DNA from: Trichomonas vaginalis G3
Taxonomy: Eukaryota > Parabasalia > Trichomonadida > Trichomonadidae
Direction of reading: 5' to 3'
Assembly (NCBI RefSeq): GCF_026262505.1
Contig: NC_067208.1
Span: 5,093,962-5,157,961, forward strand
DNA: 64,000 nt
Under the pieces are notes generated by a model. The model made no database searches and was not told the origin of the DNA. It worked only from the letters and a program-made list of their open reading frames with translations. Position numbers and translations under genes: made by a program. Below, one piece after another: positions 1 to 11,012 of this stretch (position 1 is the stretch's first letter; the number at the start of each line of letters is the position of its first letter).

Positions 1-1793
1 AGTTGATGGATTCAAAATTTCAAAAAATAAAAGGAGTGGTTAGTTTGAAATCTATTCCTCAATCAAGAATCACCTCATTAATGAAAATTAATGATTTAAC
101 AAAAAGAATAGAAGAGATTGAAGAAAGAATGAATCAAATAATTGATTTCATAAATTCAAATAATCATTAATTTCTTAAAGTTCAATGTTGAACTCATCAA
201 TTTCTTCTTCTCGTTTATGAGGTCTTTGATTATGACTCCATTGATTCCATGAAATTAAATATTCTTTATCATTATATTTATACCTCATTAGCTTATTTTG
301 TAGGGTTGTTAAAAATATCAAAAATTAGCGTTTTGAAGACACCATGGTGTCTTATAATTTTCCCTTCCTTATTGGCGTGTAGAAATAAATGCGCCAATAG
401 ATTGAAGAAGAAGAATTGTTTTTCTCTTAATGAACTTTAATCCTTTTGATATAAGAATATTAAAACATTAATATAATTTCGATTTCGGAAATTAAATTTC
501 CAAATTTTTGTCGATTTCGGAAATAACATGATCCCGCATCCAACACGCAACAACAAAACACAAACACACTTTTTGGTTCTTTCATCGTTTTAATCGTAAT
601 TTATGTAATAAATGATTTGGATAAATTTTACAAAAATAGAACCTATATTATATTCTTTTCAAAGATTCTTGCAAATCATCAAAAATAATTGTATTTTAAA
701 AAACAATCAAATTATCCTTTCATTATTTTAAACTTAAATTAGTTTTTATGATTGACTAAAGCAATCATATTTATTCATCATTAAATAAACAAAAAAATAA
801 TATTTGAGAGTTATTTCAAAAAAAACACATTGAATTTATTAATTTGTCTCAATTTCAGTATTATAAATTTTTATAATTTCAATATTTTGAAATACACTTT
901 TTAATATTTCAATATTTATGATATTTCAATGTATTAAGTGGTCTCAAATTGAGCTTCTCAAATATAAGTTGGCCTATTCAAATAATAAAATTAAATAATA
1001 TTTAAAATAATAAATAAAAGTGATTGAGGTCATAGCACAACGGCTGTTTCAGTCATTAATTCTTAAAAATAAAAAGGGTAAAAACTAAATACAATGGGTA
1101 AAATTCAATAGTGTCTGTGCTATCGTTCAATTTGAAGGTGTCTTTTGAAACCGCAAGACACATTGAATTTTTGAATAGTGTATTATGGTTTGACAGACAC
1201 CAATGAAAAAAATAAAATGATATTTATTTTAAATATATAAGATCCTTATATAAAATATAAATATTTTATCGATTTATTTTCTTGTTTTAGAAATGTTTTT
1301 TATTGAAAAATCAATAAAACTAACTCCAAAATAAAATTTTTGATTTAAAGACACTATGATGACACCAGGCAAATCTTCCAAGACACCTATCGTCGGGAAT
1401 CTAACAACCCTATTATTTTGGCTTTCATATTCATTTAATAATTCACAATCTTCATTTTTAAATTGAAGTTAAACCCATTCAGGATTTAAACAATGTTTAA
1501 TTAATCACGGAATATCTGACATCATCTATATATATAGCTTCTTTTATAAAAGATAAAATAAATTATTTTAATATTAATGTTAATTTTTTTAATGGTTTAT
1601 GGGCTGAGTGTAAATGTCTTACAATTTTGAAAATTTTTTAAATCTTGATTTATTCAAAAACGTAAGAATAAAAACCGTAAGAATCATACATTTTTTACTT
1701 CATATGTTAAAAAAAATGATACAAAATCGCTCGATATTGTATGAATTCTTACGTTTACAAAAAAGGTCACTAAACCCGTCCACATATACTACT
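1..1793 (-). mobile_element. Polinton/Maverick, terminal part (sister of element A), broken
   Basis: The end of a second Polinton in opposite orientation to element A; its body lies beyond the left edge. Positions 1-170 match the coiled-coil gene that sits near the left end of A, 1413-1530 is a worn copy of the gene inside A's TIR, and about 1688-1793 is a TIR ending in ACTACT that matches A's terminus with scattered differences. A hAT-like element (301-1412) sits inside it. It is degraded, clearly more diverged from A than A's two TIRs are from each other, so it looks older than A. Confidence 0.85.
301..1412. mobile_element. hAT-like non-autonomous DNA transposon (1.1 kb)
   Basis: Both ends carry an 11-bp inverted repeat, TAGGGTTGTTA, flanked by a perfect 8-bp direct repeat TTATTTTG at 293-300 and 1413-1420. 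An 8-bp target duplication with a YAGGG-type terminus fits the hAT superfamily. Inside both ends, copies of AAGACACC in both orientations (for example the 18-bp palindrome at 336-353, and at 1140-1200 and 1349-1389) resemble hAT subterminal transposase-binding repeats. No transposase is encoded, so it would depend on a helper elsewhere. It interrupts the TIR gene relic of the sister Polinton, so it arrived after that element. Confidence 0.8.
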
Positions 1794-1803
1794 CTGCAGT
1801 TAT

Positions 1804-2309
1804 AGTAGTAGGATAGGATGGGTTTTGTGACTTTTTTTGTAAACGTAAGAATTCATACAATATCGAGCGATTTTGTATCATTTTTTTAACATATTATTTT
1901 TAAAATAATTTATTTTTTTATTCTTACATAAATGACCCAACAAGTAAAACCAGATAAAATAGATTATCGAATTTTAGAGGATGGTGTTCCTGTTTATATT
2001 CAAAGATTTAAAGGGAAGCAATATTATAGAATTTTAATCCTGAATACATAAAACATTTATTTAAAAAGGAAGACTGTGAATTATTAAACGTTAATGAATA
2101 TGAAACCAATAAATCAAAATTGAAATATAAATATATTGGAAGTGATGAAAGATGCAAAGATAAAGATAAAGTTTATACAGTTTCATATAATGAATGGAAA
2201 ACCAATAAGATAAGAAAACATTTAGGAGATTATGGTAAAAGTTCTGAATTCTTCAAATCTAGTATGTACGAGAGAGTAAAAGAAATTAGAAATAATTATT
2301 TTCATGAAT
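1804..2309 (+). repeat. Left terminal inverted repeat of Polinton A
   Basis: About 506 bp, matching 21660-22166 in inverted orientation with only a handful of differences. The outer ~125 bases are non-coding and include an AT-rich stretch; the inner part is filled by a small gene, so both ends of the element carry a copy of it. Confidence 0.95.
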
Positions 2310-2311
2310 AA
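1932..2311 (+). pseudogene. TIR-embedded gene of Polinton A, left copy (broken)
   Basis: Left-end copy of the 126-residue protein encoded whole at 21658-22038. It begins just after the conserved outer TIR, behind an A/T-rich upstream stretch, and reads out toward the middle of the element. This copy is interrupted. No family recognised. Confidence 0.75.
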
Positions 2312-2403
2312 AAGATTCACTACCATAATGAAATAAAAAATAAATCATTAAAAAATAAACTTTAAACATTCATGTCTCAGAATCAACATTGAACTTTAAG
2401 AAA

Positions 2404-2770
2404 TTAATGATTATTTGAATTTATGAAATCAATTATTTGATTCATTCTTTCTTCAATCTCTTCTATTCTTTTTGTTAAATCATTAATTTTCATTAATGAG
2501 GTGATTCTTGATTGAGGAATAGATTTCAAACTAATCACCCCTTTTATTTTTGAAATTTTGAATCCATCAACTTTAAACATTTTATTCAATTTACACGTTG
2601 TCAATTCTTCAAATAATTTTTTATTGTTAGCATAATAGTCATTAAATTCTTCAACAGATGAAAAATTTTTATTTCAGTAATTGGTTTAACAACATTTATT
2701 TTTGTTGAACATTTTCACTTTCATTTATTTCTTCCTTCTCTGTTTCATTTATTTTTAAAATTGGTTTCAT
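2404..2770 (-). pseudogene. Small coiled-coil protein of Polinton A (broken)
   Basis: A leftward gene next to the left TIR. The C-terminal 66 residues are readable and end in a heptad-like stretch rich in Glu, Ile and Lys (LTKRIEEIEERMNQIIDFI) that should form a short coiled coil. The same gene lies at 1-170 in the sister element, so it is a standard component of this family. Function unknown; the reading frame is interrupted upstream. Confidence 0.6.
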
Positions 2771-2837
2771 TTATCATTAAATAAAAATTAGAATATAAGT
2801 GATGAAATATATTTTTTTAATTAATATTAAATCAGAA

Positions 2838-3073
2838 ATGGCGGCAGGATTCTTTAAAAATTATGGGATGGAATTAAGAAAGCTGCGGGTTGGGTTTATA
2901 AAAAGATTATTAAACCCGTTGCAAACTTTTTGGCACCAGTAGCGAAAACGGCAGGAACTATCATAGGTGGAGTATTAGGTACTAAAGCAGGTAATCCGGC
3001 GATGGGAGCACAAGCAGGTAACGCAGTTGGTGGAATTGCTGAAGGAATACTTAATAAAATAGGAGGTAGATAG
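2838..3073 (+). pseudogene. Small glycine/alanine-rich amphipathic protein of Polinton A (broken)
   Basis: Begins MAAGFFKN, like the divergent neighbour at 3094-3309 (MAAGIFKKLWDK), suggesting two related small virion proteins. The 3' part encodes a hydrophobic Gly/Ala-rich segment. Short lysine-rich amphipathic proteins of this kind are often minor internal or membrane-active virion components; that role is inferred only from composition and position beside the capsid gene. Confidence 0.5.
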
Positions 3074-3093
3074 TGGAAAAATAAATATTATTT

Positions 3094-3309
3094 TTATCTT
3101 AGTATCGGTTGAAGTCTTTGATAAACTTTTTCTCCTTTATTTAATATTTCTCTTATTGGGGCGGCTTTTGGTGTTATTGATTCAGCAACGTCACTAATTG
3201 CTTCTTTATTCTTAAATATCCAATTTGCTCCTTTCTTCATTGTTTCCCAAACTTTATGCGCTCCTCTTTTTACTTTATCCCATAATTTTTTAAATATACC
3301 TGCAGCCAT
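3094..3309 (-). CDS. Small basic amphipathic protein of Polinton A (71 aa)
   Basis: A whole 71-residue frame starting MAAGIFKKLWDKVKRG. The N-terminal half is a strongly basic amphipathic helix with several Trp residues, the C-terminal half is more neutral. It shares its N-terminal signature with the convergent neighbour at 2838-3073. The layout next to the capsid gene suggests a minor virion or membrane-interacting peptide, but no family was recognised. The start sits behind an A/T-rich tract like other genes of the element. Confidence 0.55.
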   Translation of the reverse strand: MAAGIFKKLWDKVKRGAHKVWETMKKGANWIFKNKEAISDVAESITPKAAPIREILNKGEKVYQRLQPILR

Positions 3310-3378
3310 AGTTGATTATTTCATTAAAATTAAAAATTCATTTTCATCTTTTAATTTTGATTTTTTATTTAATAATAA

Positions 3379-5020
3379 ATGACGACTAACTATTTGGTGC
3401 CAAACACTAAACCGATTAATGGAAATGTGTTTCATTCATTCGAAAAGATAAATGAAATATTCGCAAAGAATGACGGTAGAAGATATTATAGAGAACTTGA
3501 AAGTTCATGCTATGACTCTGATGCTCCATATTTTTGATGATAAACAAACTCATTTAAGAATTACAAATCCAGCTCATGATGTGAACCAATTAGGTGACAC
3601 ATATATTAAACGCAAAGTTAAAGCAACTCTAGTTTCAAATAAAGCTTTCACATGCGATGCCGCTTTTAAATGCATGCGTTTATTCGTTGGTTACAAATCA
3701 TCAAATCAAAGCTTTAAACAATTAGAAGTAGAAACTGAAAGAGGTGATGCCGGTTATCTTCAAATGGATTGCGCCCGTGAATCTTTCGCATTTGCAACAT
3801 ATAAACCAAAATCAGAAAGGAAAGTTAAAAAGTTTGTTCATTCGTTATATAATAATGTTCAAAAATATGATAACTCAGTATGTGGTAAATATATTGACCC
3901 TTCAGAAGTTTTCGAGAACGCAAATAAAGAAGTTGATGTCACTTTTGATATGATTATTCCGGTAAATGATTTGTTAGCATTTCAGGCGTTCGATGATTAT
4001 CCTAAATCATTTGGTGATATCATTCTTAAATATTATGTTTTCAGGGATACTTTAGTATTTTGTCAGGTTGACCCGTTAAGAGTTGCTGATTTACAAAATT
4101 ACGTTTATGAAAAGATAACTGATGAAAATTATGAAAAGATTATGAATTATGTTTATAAATATGATCGCAAATTCCAACAAATCGGACTTCCTGCCAAATT
4201 AATTACAAGCTTAGCCGCCACATCTGCTGACGCAACAGTTGATGACGTTATTATTTCATGCACAAAGATGGAAGTTTTAGAGGATAAATGCATTACACCA
4301 GGATACGGTTTAATTGAAGAATCAGTTAAAGCAATACCACGTTTATTCAGTAAGGAAGATCCATTCATGATTCCAGCTCAACATATTGACGTTCGTTCAC
4401 TAAATGGAGGTTGCATCACTCCTGAAGGTATTAGCTCAGATTTCTCATACGCTCTTCATAATGTTACAGATGTTGTGTTAACATTTCCGAAGAATGCAAT
4501 GCAAAGAACGGTTTTAGAAAATCCAATGCTTCGAGGTCTTCAGGTCACTATAGATTCCAGAAACTTCCCCGATCAAGCGATGACCACAGTGGGTGACATA
4601 TTCTTTACACGTATGCTTCAAGCTTCTGATTTAGATGGAGTGAATGAATGCACAGAAGAATATGAGGACTCATTAACTAGACCACTGAATGATGATAATG
4701 GCACGCCATTAGCTAGAACATGGAAAGACCAAACTTCATTCTTATGCACTATTCCAGTTCAACGTGATGGAGCGGGTATATTCTTTGATGGATTAGAAAC
4801 TTTCAACTCACAAGTTACAGTACAAGTGAAAGCTTATCCAATCATTCAGGGTGTAAATGACACTTACTGTTCAAAGGTGACAAATCCTCCTCAGGTTTGG
4901 TTTACTAGGACTACATATTGGACATGGACACCGGATGAAGGTTTGAAATATCATCCAACAGGTACACCACCACAGTATAGAAGTTCATATGATGAAATAT
5001 TGATGAATAGAAATGTTTAA
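3379..5020 (+). pseudogene. Major capsid protein gene of Polinton A, double-jelly-roll type (broken)
   Basis: About 540 codons, the usual size of Polinton double-jelly-roll major capsid proteins. Most of it is readable as beta-rich, aromatic-rich sequence without low complexity, and it is followed immediately by the packaging ATPase gene, the gene order expected for virion assembly modules. Assignment rests on size, composition, position and resemblance in layout to the capsid region of element B. The frame is broken. A TTTTTTATTT tract precedes the gene. Confidence 0.7.
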
Positions 5021-5044
5021 AATTATAAATTTATTTTTGATTAA

Positions 5045-5865
5045 ATGGATTTAAATTCATCCACCCCTTATGAAGAATTAGCAGGAGTATATAATACATA
5101 CGTAGATGATATGATTAATGAAGCATTGAGTGATAATAGAAATGCTCTATCTAAGGAAAAATTAATGAAAATTCCATATTCTGAATGTTACTTAAATTCA
5201 ATCACGGCAGCAATTGGTAAACAAAATAAAGGTAAAACATTAACGATATTAAAACAAATTATCATTATTGCTAACACTTCCCCCCATTCACATGTGTTAA
5301 TTTATATCAACCGTTCAGGTTCACCTTCAGATGATACATTTGAATCTTTAAAGCATTTAATCAAAATTCCAATTATTTATTTATCACAAGAAGAAGCAGA
5401 AGATTATTTAAAAACTTTTTAATGTATAAAGAATTATATAATACAATCAAGAAGCAAGGATTAGAGGATAAAATTATTGATAAACAACGGATGAATTATT
5501 TGAAACACTTTCTATTTCAAATTTTGATAGAGAATTTTTGCATTCACTCATTTTTCTAGATGATGCAGTGAAATCAAAACTAATAACAAATGAGAAATCA
5601 TATTTTAATCAGTTATTAACTCAATGTCAACACATTCAGTGTTCATTCTTTATGGCTGTTCAATACTTCAAAGCATTAAGCACAAACATTAAATCAAATC
5701 TATCAACACTTTTCATTTTCAGTGGTTTAGTCGTCAACAGTTGAACGTTATGCTTTATCAAGTGAATTTACCAATGAGCATTAATGAACTTTACACACAA
5801 TATCAGCAATTAGGTGAACATGGAAAATAATAGTTGATTTAAATAAAGGAAGTGTTAAATTTGAT
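5045..5865 (+). pseudogene. FtsK/HerA-type genome-packaging ATPase of Polinton A (broken)
   Basis: Starts 24 bases after the capsid gene behind TTTATTTTT (5030-5038). A P-loop-like segment (GKQNKGKT) early in the gene and a Walker-B-like LIFLDDA further on are the features of the A32/HerA packaging ATPases that Polintons and related viruses carry next to their capsid genes. The gene is broken. The equivalent in element B is at 42436-43060. Confidence 0.75.
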
Positions 5866-5908
5866 TAACTTTTTATAATTAATTTTTATTTTTTATTTAT
5901 AATTAAAC

Positions 5909-6808
5909 ATGACAGAAATTGCAAATCTTCTACAGGTTCCATTAAAACAAGGGACAAACAAAAAGGGTGATATAATAGAACTATGAAAGTTCCTGATGGA
6001 ATGAAAGAATTAGTTCATATTGTTGCTGGTTTCAAAAAGATGTTAAACAAATGAGAAACGTTTTAACATTACCAGAAGCTCAAGCATATGCCAAACGTCA
6101 TGGTCCAAATTGGGAAGCACACGAAGCAGACATTACGGGTCCAAATGGAAAAACCTGATGGTATAAATGAAGTTTTCGTTACTGATGGTCAAGGTAATAT
6201 TAAAGTCATAAATGGTTATAAATTAACTATGTCTGATTATCCTAAACGTAAAGTATATAATGAACGTTATCCTATGCAATTTGATGAAAATGGAAAAGCT
6301 GTTAAACAATACATTGGAGAAGTGAAAATGGTCCAATTAATTCATACCGTCGTAATCCATATTCTTATTTCAATGAAGAATTAAATGCATTGAAGAGGGA
6401 CCGGATGGATTACCACAATATTCTAACAAGTTTGATGGTCAATATGCAAATATTAGACCTGAAATTTCAGCTAAGAAATTCTTTAAAGTTGCTTTATTCG
6501 ATCCAGTTTTCGCAAATGTTAAAGATGAACTTAAACAGCAATTCCAACCAAATTAATAGTAGCAAGAATTGCATCAGGTGCTTTATCTCAAGCATTCAAA
6601 GATTTAATTAAGAAACCATTATATCAGCAACGCGGTTTAACTTATGATTTAGTTAAGGAATCAGATAAAAGAAAATTTGAGAAATCAGATGATTATAAGA
6701 ATGCAATTAATGAATATATTCGGTCTATTAATTTCGATGAAAAATGCTAAAAATCAACTTCATGAACAAATACAGGGAATAATAGATTCAAAAGTTCCAG
6801 CAAAATAA
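5909..6808 (+). pseudogene. Unrecognised structural-module gene of Polinton A (broken)
   Basis: About 900 bases in the rightward structural cluster, starting MTEIANLLQVPLKQG behind a TTTTTTATTTA tract. Readable stretches are rich in charged residues and include repeated short tracts (YAKRHGPNWEAH, DGQGNIKVINGYKL). No family recognised; position between ATPase and minor capsid genes suggests a virion component. The gene is broken. Confidence 0.5.
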
Positions 6809-6840
6809 AAGTTTAAATATATTTTTTTATTCGAATATAA

Positions 6841-7506
6841 ATGAGAAGACGTTTCACTAGTCAAAAGAACACTAACGCAAAAGCAGAGATTACGGTTTGG
6901 TTATAACGTAAATGATGATAAATCACGAATTATTCAAAATGTTAAAGTTAATGTTAGCCCTGAATTAACAAGGTCAGCAACTCAACCAAATTATTAACTC
7001 GTGACTTACGAAAAAGGAGGAGGAGCAAAATAAAGAAGATGGAGACCCAATCATTTTCTCTGAACCCGGTAAAGAACCTGTTGAAATTCCCACTTATCCA
7101 ACATACCCGCCGCCTCTTTCATCAAACATCGAGAACCCATATAAAATAGACATTAATTCAGAATTAATGAAAATTTACCGTGATATAATAATTATAATTA
7201 TGATTCAATAATAAATTTAATTGACAATCCGGTTTAATTATTTTACCTTATGAATCATTAATTCACATTATCGCCATTCTTTGTGATGTTCAAGATTCAG
7301 ACATTAAGATTCAATTTTTCACAGATGATGAGGTTTCATGCTGCGGAACAGTTGCAAAAATAAATCCTATAAAGGATATTAGCACAATTAAGATATCAAA
7401 GAACGGAACAACAACTGAACTTCATTTAACATATAATGATATTTATAATAAAATAGTTGATGAATATAAAATATCACTTGAAAAATTCTTTGTTAAGGCT
7501 ATTTAA
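6841..7506 (+). pseudogene. CCG-motif virion-module protein of Polinton A (broken)
   Basis: N-terminus MRRRFTSQ, C-terminal part with a conserved Cys-Cys-Gly followed by a short beta-rich segment and a terminal YNDIYNKIV-like motif. The same arrangement occurs in the 191-residue protein of element B at 41176-41751 (ECCG near the end, then YSKVYKTIY), so this is a shared Polinton gene family. Function unknown. This copy is broken. Confidence 0.6.
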
Positions 7507-8014
7507 TATTCAAGCATTAACATTATCGAATAATAATCCTTTGAATCATAATCGATAATAATTGACCTTTCACCAGTTTCTATCGTTTGTTTTATTTCTT
7601 TTTGTTCCCCACTATCCGGATCGGTCATTGTAATTGTTTTTGTTATAGTATCAGCTTTATCTTTAACTTCAATCTTTTTTCCATCGGATATTTAAACCAA
7701 AATTCCAAAAATTCGATATTGTCAATCTGTTCATATTTTAATCTATCAATTACATTTTTAATACCATCTGAAAATCTTATGAAATGGTCATTATATGGGT
7801 TTGATTGAACTAAATTTGAATGAAGTGAAATATAACCTGTTGATGAATATGACATTGACTCATATTTTCTGAAAACACTAAAATTTATAACATGAATGAA
7901 TTTCTTATTCGTTGAATTTATGAATTCTTGAGGTAATCTTATTCTAGTTTTATTTATCACTGGAAAATAACGCTTTACCATATTTTTAATCGTAATAAAA
8001 ATGTCAATTATCAA
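7507..8014 (-). pseudogene. Minor capsid-like protein of Polinton A (broken)
   Basis: The only leftward gene in the left half of A, divergent from the penton-like gene at 8001 with which its 5' end overlaps. A readable stretch (STGYISLHSNLVQSN) resembles the short beta-strand motif around a surface-exposed S/D-N/L-V seen in many minor capsid proteins of Polinton-like viruses, and the general look of the proteins at 28320-29176 and 43077-43957 in element B. The gene is broken. Confidence 0.45.
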
Positions 8015-8711
8015 TATTATTTCGAATAATAGCTGTGAATTAAATTTAACAGTTAGCGGAATTTATAATGTTACTCTCGTTTCTGTGAGTGGTAAATTTA
8101 ATCCCATTCTTTTAGACCCTTCAGATTATATATCATTTATTAAAGATGACCTTGAAAAAACGTATGATATGTATATAAATAATGTGATAGTGAAATGGGA
8201 TATTAACATGATTTTAAGTTATTTAAATGAATCATTTATCGTATGGTATGAAGAAAATTTTAAATCAAAACCCGATAAACTTTTTGAACTTGATGAAATA
8301 AATAACCTTATTAAATTCCCGCTGAAAATTAAATTTTGTACTCCTCATCTTCGTTCATTGTTGGGGATATTAAATTTTGAAAAAGATGTTGGGGATGTTT
8401 TGTATTCTGACACTGGTTCCAATTTCATTTTAATCAAATGTGATAAAGTTAATACCCCAATGAGATTTTCACATCAAACATTAGACCCTAACTCTTACCC
8501 ATCAATACAAAACATTTTATCCATCAACTTAAACACATTTTCTTTATCATATCCGTTTCAATTATCCGGGAATTCATTTATTCTTCATTCAAAAGATTTA
8601 TCAAATATTAAATTTAGAATAACTGACCTATTTGATTGTGATTTAGAATTCATGAATGAAATATTATGGCAATTTCAAATAGAGAAAATAGCTGATGAGA
8701 TAACAGATTAA
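8001..8711 (+). CDS. Putative minor capsid (penton-like) protein of Polinton A, 236 aa
   Basis: A whole 236-residue frame, the size of a single-jelly-roll penton. The centre and C-terminus (RSLLGI..., then ...SNIKFRITDLFDCDLEF) align in pattern with the 254-residue protein of element B at 40115-40879 (VQLLLGAY..., NLKDMQFRLVDFQREPVEL). In both elements the gene sits directly next to the fibre gene, consistent with a vertex protein that anchors a fibre; that coupling is inference. No signal peptide or membrane segment. Confidence 0.6.
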   Translation: MSIINIISNNSCELNLTVSGIYNVTLVSVSGKFNPILLDPSDYISFIKDDLEKTYDMYINNVIVKWDINMILSYLNESFIVWYEENFKSKPDKLFELDEINNLIKFPLKIKFCTPHLRSLLGILNFEKDVGDVLYSDTGSNFILIKCDKVNTPMRFSHQTLDPNSYPSIQNILSINLNTFSLSYPFQLSGNSFILHSKDLSNIKFRITDLFDCDLEFMNEILWQFQIEKIADEITD

Positions 8712-8735
8712 ATATTTATTTTTAAATCATAATAA

Positions 8736-10354
8736 ATGATTAAACCACAGCAACTTAAGGCACAAAACACCCAGGTCCTTCAGACCATTACATACGCCAT
8801 ATATGCATATAATTCAAAGACGGCAGAACAAACGCAAAGGTTGAAATATGGAGATTTGGAGATAGTATTGAAAAATGACCGTTTCGAATTCGTTTGCAAA
8901 GGTGGTGCAGTGATATCAAATATAAAAGAAATTTTATTTATGAATTCTAAAATTAAAGGAATAACGGATGATATAACATCAATTCCACCAGAAGAACAGA
9001 GATATTACGCATTAAATGCATTTCCTAAAGTTTTGAAGATTGGAAGATTTAATTTAAATGAGGAATTCATAGAAGGTTTCCTAAACGACATAATGAAGAA
9101 GGTAGATAAGGAATATGTGGATAGTGAGTTAAATAAGAAGGCAAATTTGGTTTATGTTGATGAAAAAGATAATGAAATTAAAGAAAAGGTTGAATGGTAT
9201 CATGAATGGACATTTGAGACTTTTAAAGTTAAAGCTGATACAGGATGGGTTTCAGGATGTTTAGACCTTAAAGCGGATAAAACATATGTTAACGATGAGT
9301 TAGAGAAGAAGGCGGATAAAACATATGTTAACGAAATATACCAAAGTTTGATAGGAACAAAAAATATTGAAACTATTGTTGGTGATTTTTCTGTCAATGA
9401 AGAAAATAAATATTTTAGATGGCAGTTTGTACACTCCTTAAAAAATGGTACACAGTGTAAACTCATTCCGAAAAATAACAATGAAATGTATGTAAGCTAT
9501 AAAAAGAATGATGGTACACAAGTTAAAGTTCCATTAGACAACAACTGCTACTTAAACTTATATGGAGACGAACAAAAGAAATATTTAAGAGTTTATGAAA
9601 TGGCAGATATGACATTGCCTGACCCAGCTCCAGCACCATATTATTATGACTATGGAGATGACGACAGAACACCACGTGTAGATGAACAAAAGCTAACATT
9701 ATATTTAGATTATTATAGATATAAAAGATATAATGCAATAGAAAAAACGAGAATAGTATATTATTATACAGATGACAGAAATAAATATTATAGTCAAGAT
9801 TTTACCTACCCTGAAAACATTAGATTATATTATAAAAAATATTCTGACACAAACCAGAAGAAACCTGAAATAGTTGCACTATATTTTAAGTTCAAAAGAG
9901 ACAATCCTATAATATCTCATATGTTTGATTTAATGAACCCAGTAGGTTCTATTTATACATCTATGGATGCAAGAGGTCCTCAAGTAATGTTTGGTGTTGG
10001 TGCATGGGAACAAATAGTTGACAGGTTTTTGTATTGTGCAAACTCTTCAAAGGAAACAGGTGGAAGTAAAACGATTTCAGGTGAAAATTTACCTGCACAC
10101 AGTCACTACATAGATTTAAGTACATCTCAAGCAGGTTGGCATAAGCATAGATATTGGGATTGGTCAGGAATGACAAAAGGTAAAGGATATGATGTTAAAG
10201 ACGACGTTAAGTTTGCTATAAATTGTTACTGGAGTGACACTCAGGGAGAAGGAAACCATACACATTTCGTTTCAGGATATACGCAAACAACGGACAAAGT
10301 AAAGAATACATGCCACCTTACATGACAGTTTACGCATGGTATAGAGTTCAATGA
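8736..10354 (+). pseudogene. Phage-like tail-fibre protein with collar tip, Polinton A (nearly whole)
   Basis: About 530 residues. The first ~130 residues are probably a base; residues ~130-200 carry short repeats (KADKTYVN-type, seen twice at 9273-9337) typical of trimeric fibre shafts; a Tyr-rich middle follows; the last ~110 residues are a phage tail-collar/receptor-tip domain (NPVGSIYTSM, FGVGAWEQIVDRFLYC, TGGSK, NLPAHSH, NHTHF). The same tip ends the 967-residue fibre of element B. It would mediate attachment of a particle to its target. It looks whole apart from about one break. Confidence 0.85.
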
Positions 10355-10360
10355 ACGCTC

Positions 10361-10420
10361 AATGTTTGTGAAACAAACTTTAGAACGGACTGAAAGTCCT
10401 GAGCTCCAAAAGAGTGAACG
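10361..10420. terminator. Paired hairpins after the fibre gene of Polinton A
   Basis: Two adjacent inverted repeats lie directly downstream of the fibre gene: GTTTG...CAAAC with a 5-base loop at about 10364-10378, and GGACT-gaa-AGTCC at 10387-10399. Position just after a gene end suggests a transcript 3'-end signal. It resembles the paired GC hairpins of element B in layout. Confidence 0.4.
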
Positions 10421-10450
10421 GCATAATTTAAATTTTTATTTTTATCATAA

Positions 10451-10633
10451 ATGACAAAATTAATTAAGCCAACTATTTCTAAATTAATGATACCAATGAA
10501 ATCATTTCATGGAGTACTTATCCCAGGTTCTTCACAATTAGCCGGGGCAAGTGTTGTGACTCAAGGTGGAACAGTGGCGAATCCATTCAAATTATTAACT
10601 AAAGATGAACTTAATAAAATGATGATAAAATGA
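10451..10633 (+). CDS. Small hypothetical protein of Polinton A (60 aa)
   Basis: Sixty residues starting behind TTTTTATTTTTATCATAA, the upstream motif of the element's genes, which is the main reason to accept it. Lys/Ile-rich N-terminus, then a neutral segment with GVLIPGSSQLAGASVV. No family recognised. It directly precedes the inverted repeat block at 10669, and may be the truncated start of a longer gene cut by that block. Confidence 0.4.
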   Translation: MTKLIKPTISKLMIPMKSFHGVLIPGSSQLAGASVVTQGGTVANPFKLLTKDELNKMMIK

Positions 10634-10668
10634 TGATAAAATAACTGATAACAAAATTTTATTTCACT

Positions 10669-10993
10669 GCTACCATGTTACCATGTGCTACCAGGTCATT
10701 TAACTTCTTTTAAAAATGATGACAACATGACATTTTGACAACAACACAGGAGGAAGGTATTTATGAATTATTTTTGAAGAACTGAAGGTGCTACCATGTT
10801 ACCATGTGCTACCAGGTCATTTAACTTCTCTTAAAAATGATGACAACATGACATTTTGACAACAACACAGGAGGAAGGCAGTTATGAATTATTTTTGAAG
10901 AACTGAAGGTGCTACCATGTTACCATGTGCTACCAGGTCATTTAACTTCTCTTAAAAATGATGACAACATGACATTTTGACAACAACACAGGA
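10669..10993 (+). repeat. 121-bp tandem repeat array, left arm of the cassette
   Basis: Unit starts at 10669, 10790 and 10911 (period 121); the last unit is cut after ACAACACAGG. Units are nearly identical. Each holds GCTACCATGTTACCATGTG, a run around ATGATGACAACATGACA, and AGGAGGAAGG. Inverted copies lie at 14664-14873. Confidence 0.95.
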
Positions 10994-11012
10994 AATAAAT
11001 GTTTACGTTTAT

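Noticed and set aside
249-440. Small open frame in the hAT-like insert
   Set aside because: Crosses the transposon boundary at 301, so it cannot be an ancestral gene.
1614-1805. Small open frame at the Polinton junction
   Set aside because: Runs through the TIR of the sister element; no protein-like features.
9200-10176. Three reverse-strand frames inside the fibre gene of A
   Set aside because: Shadows of the fibre coding sequence, with no homologue in the fibre of B.
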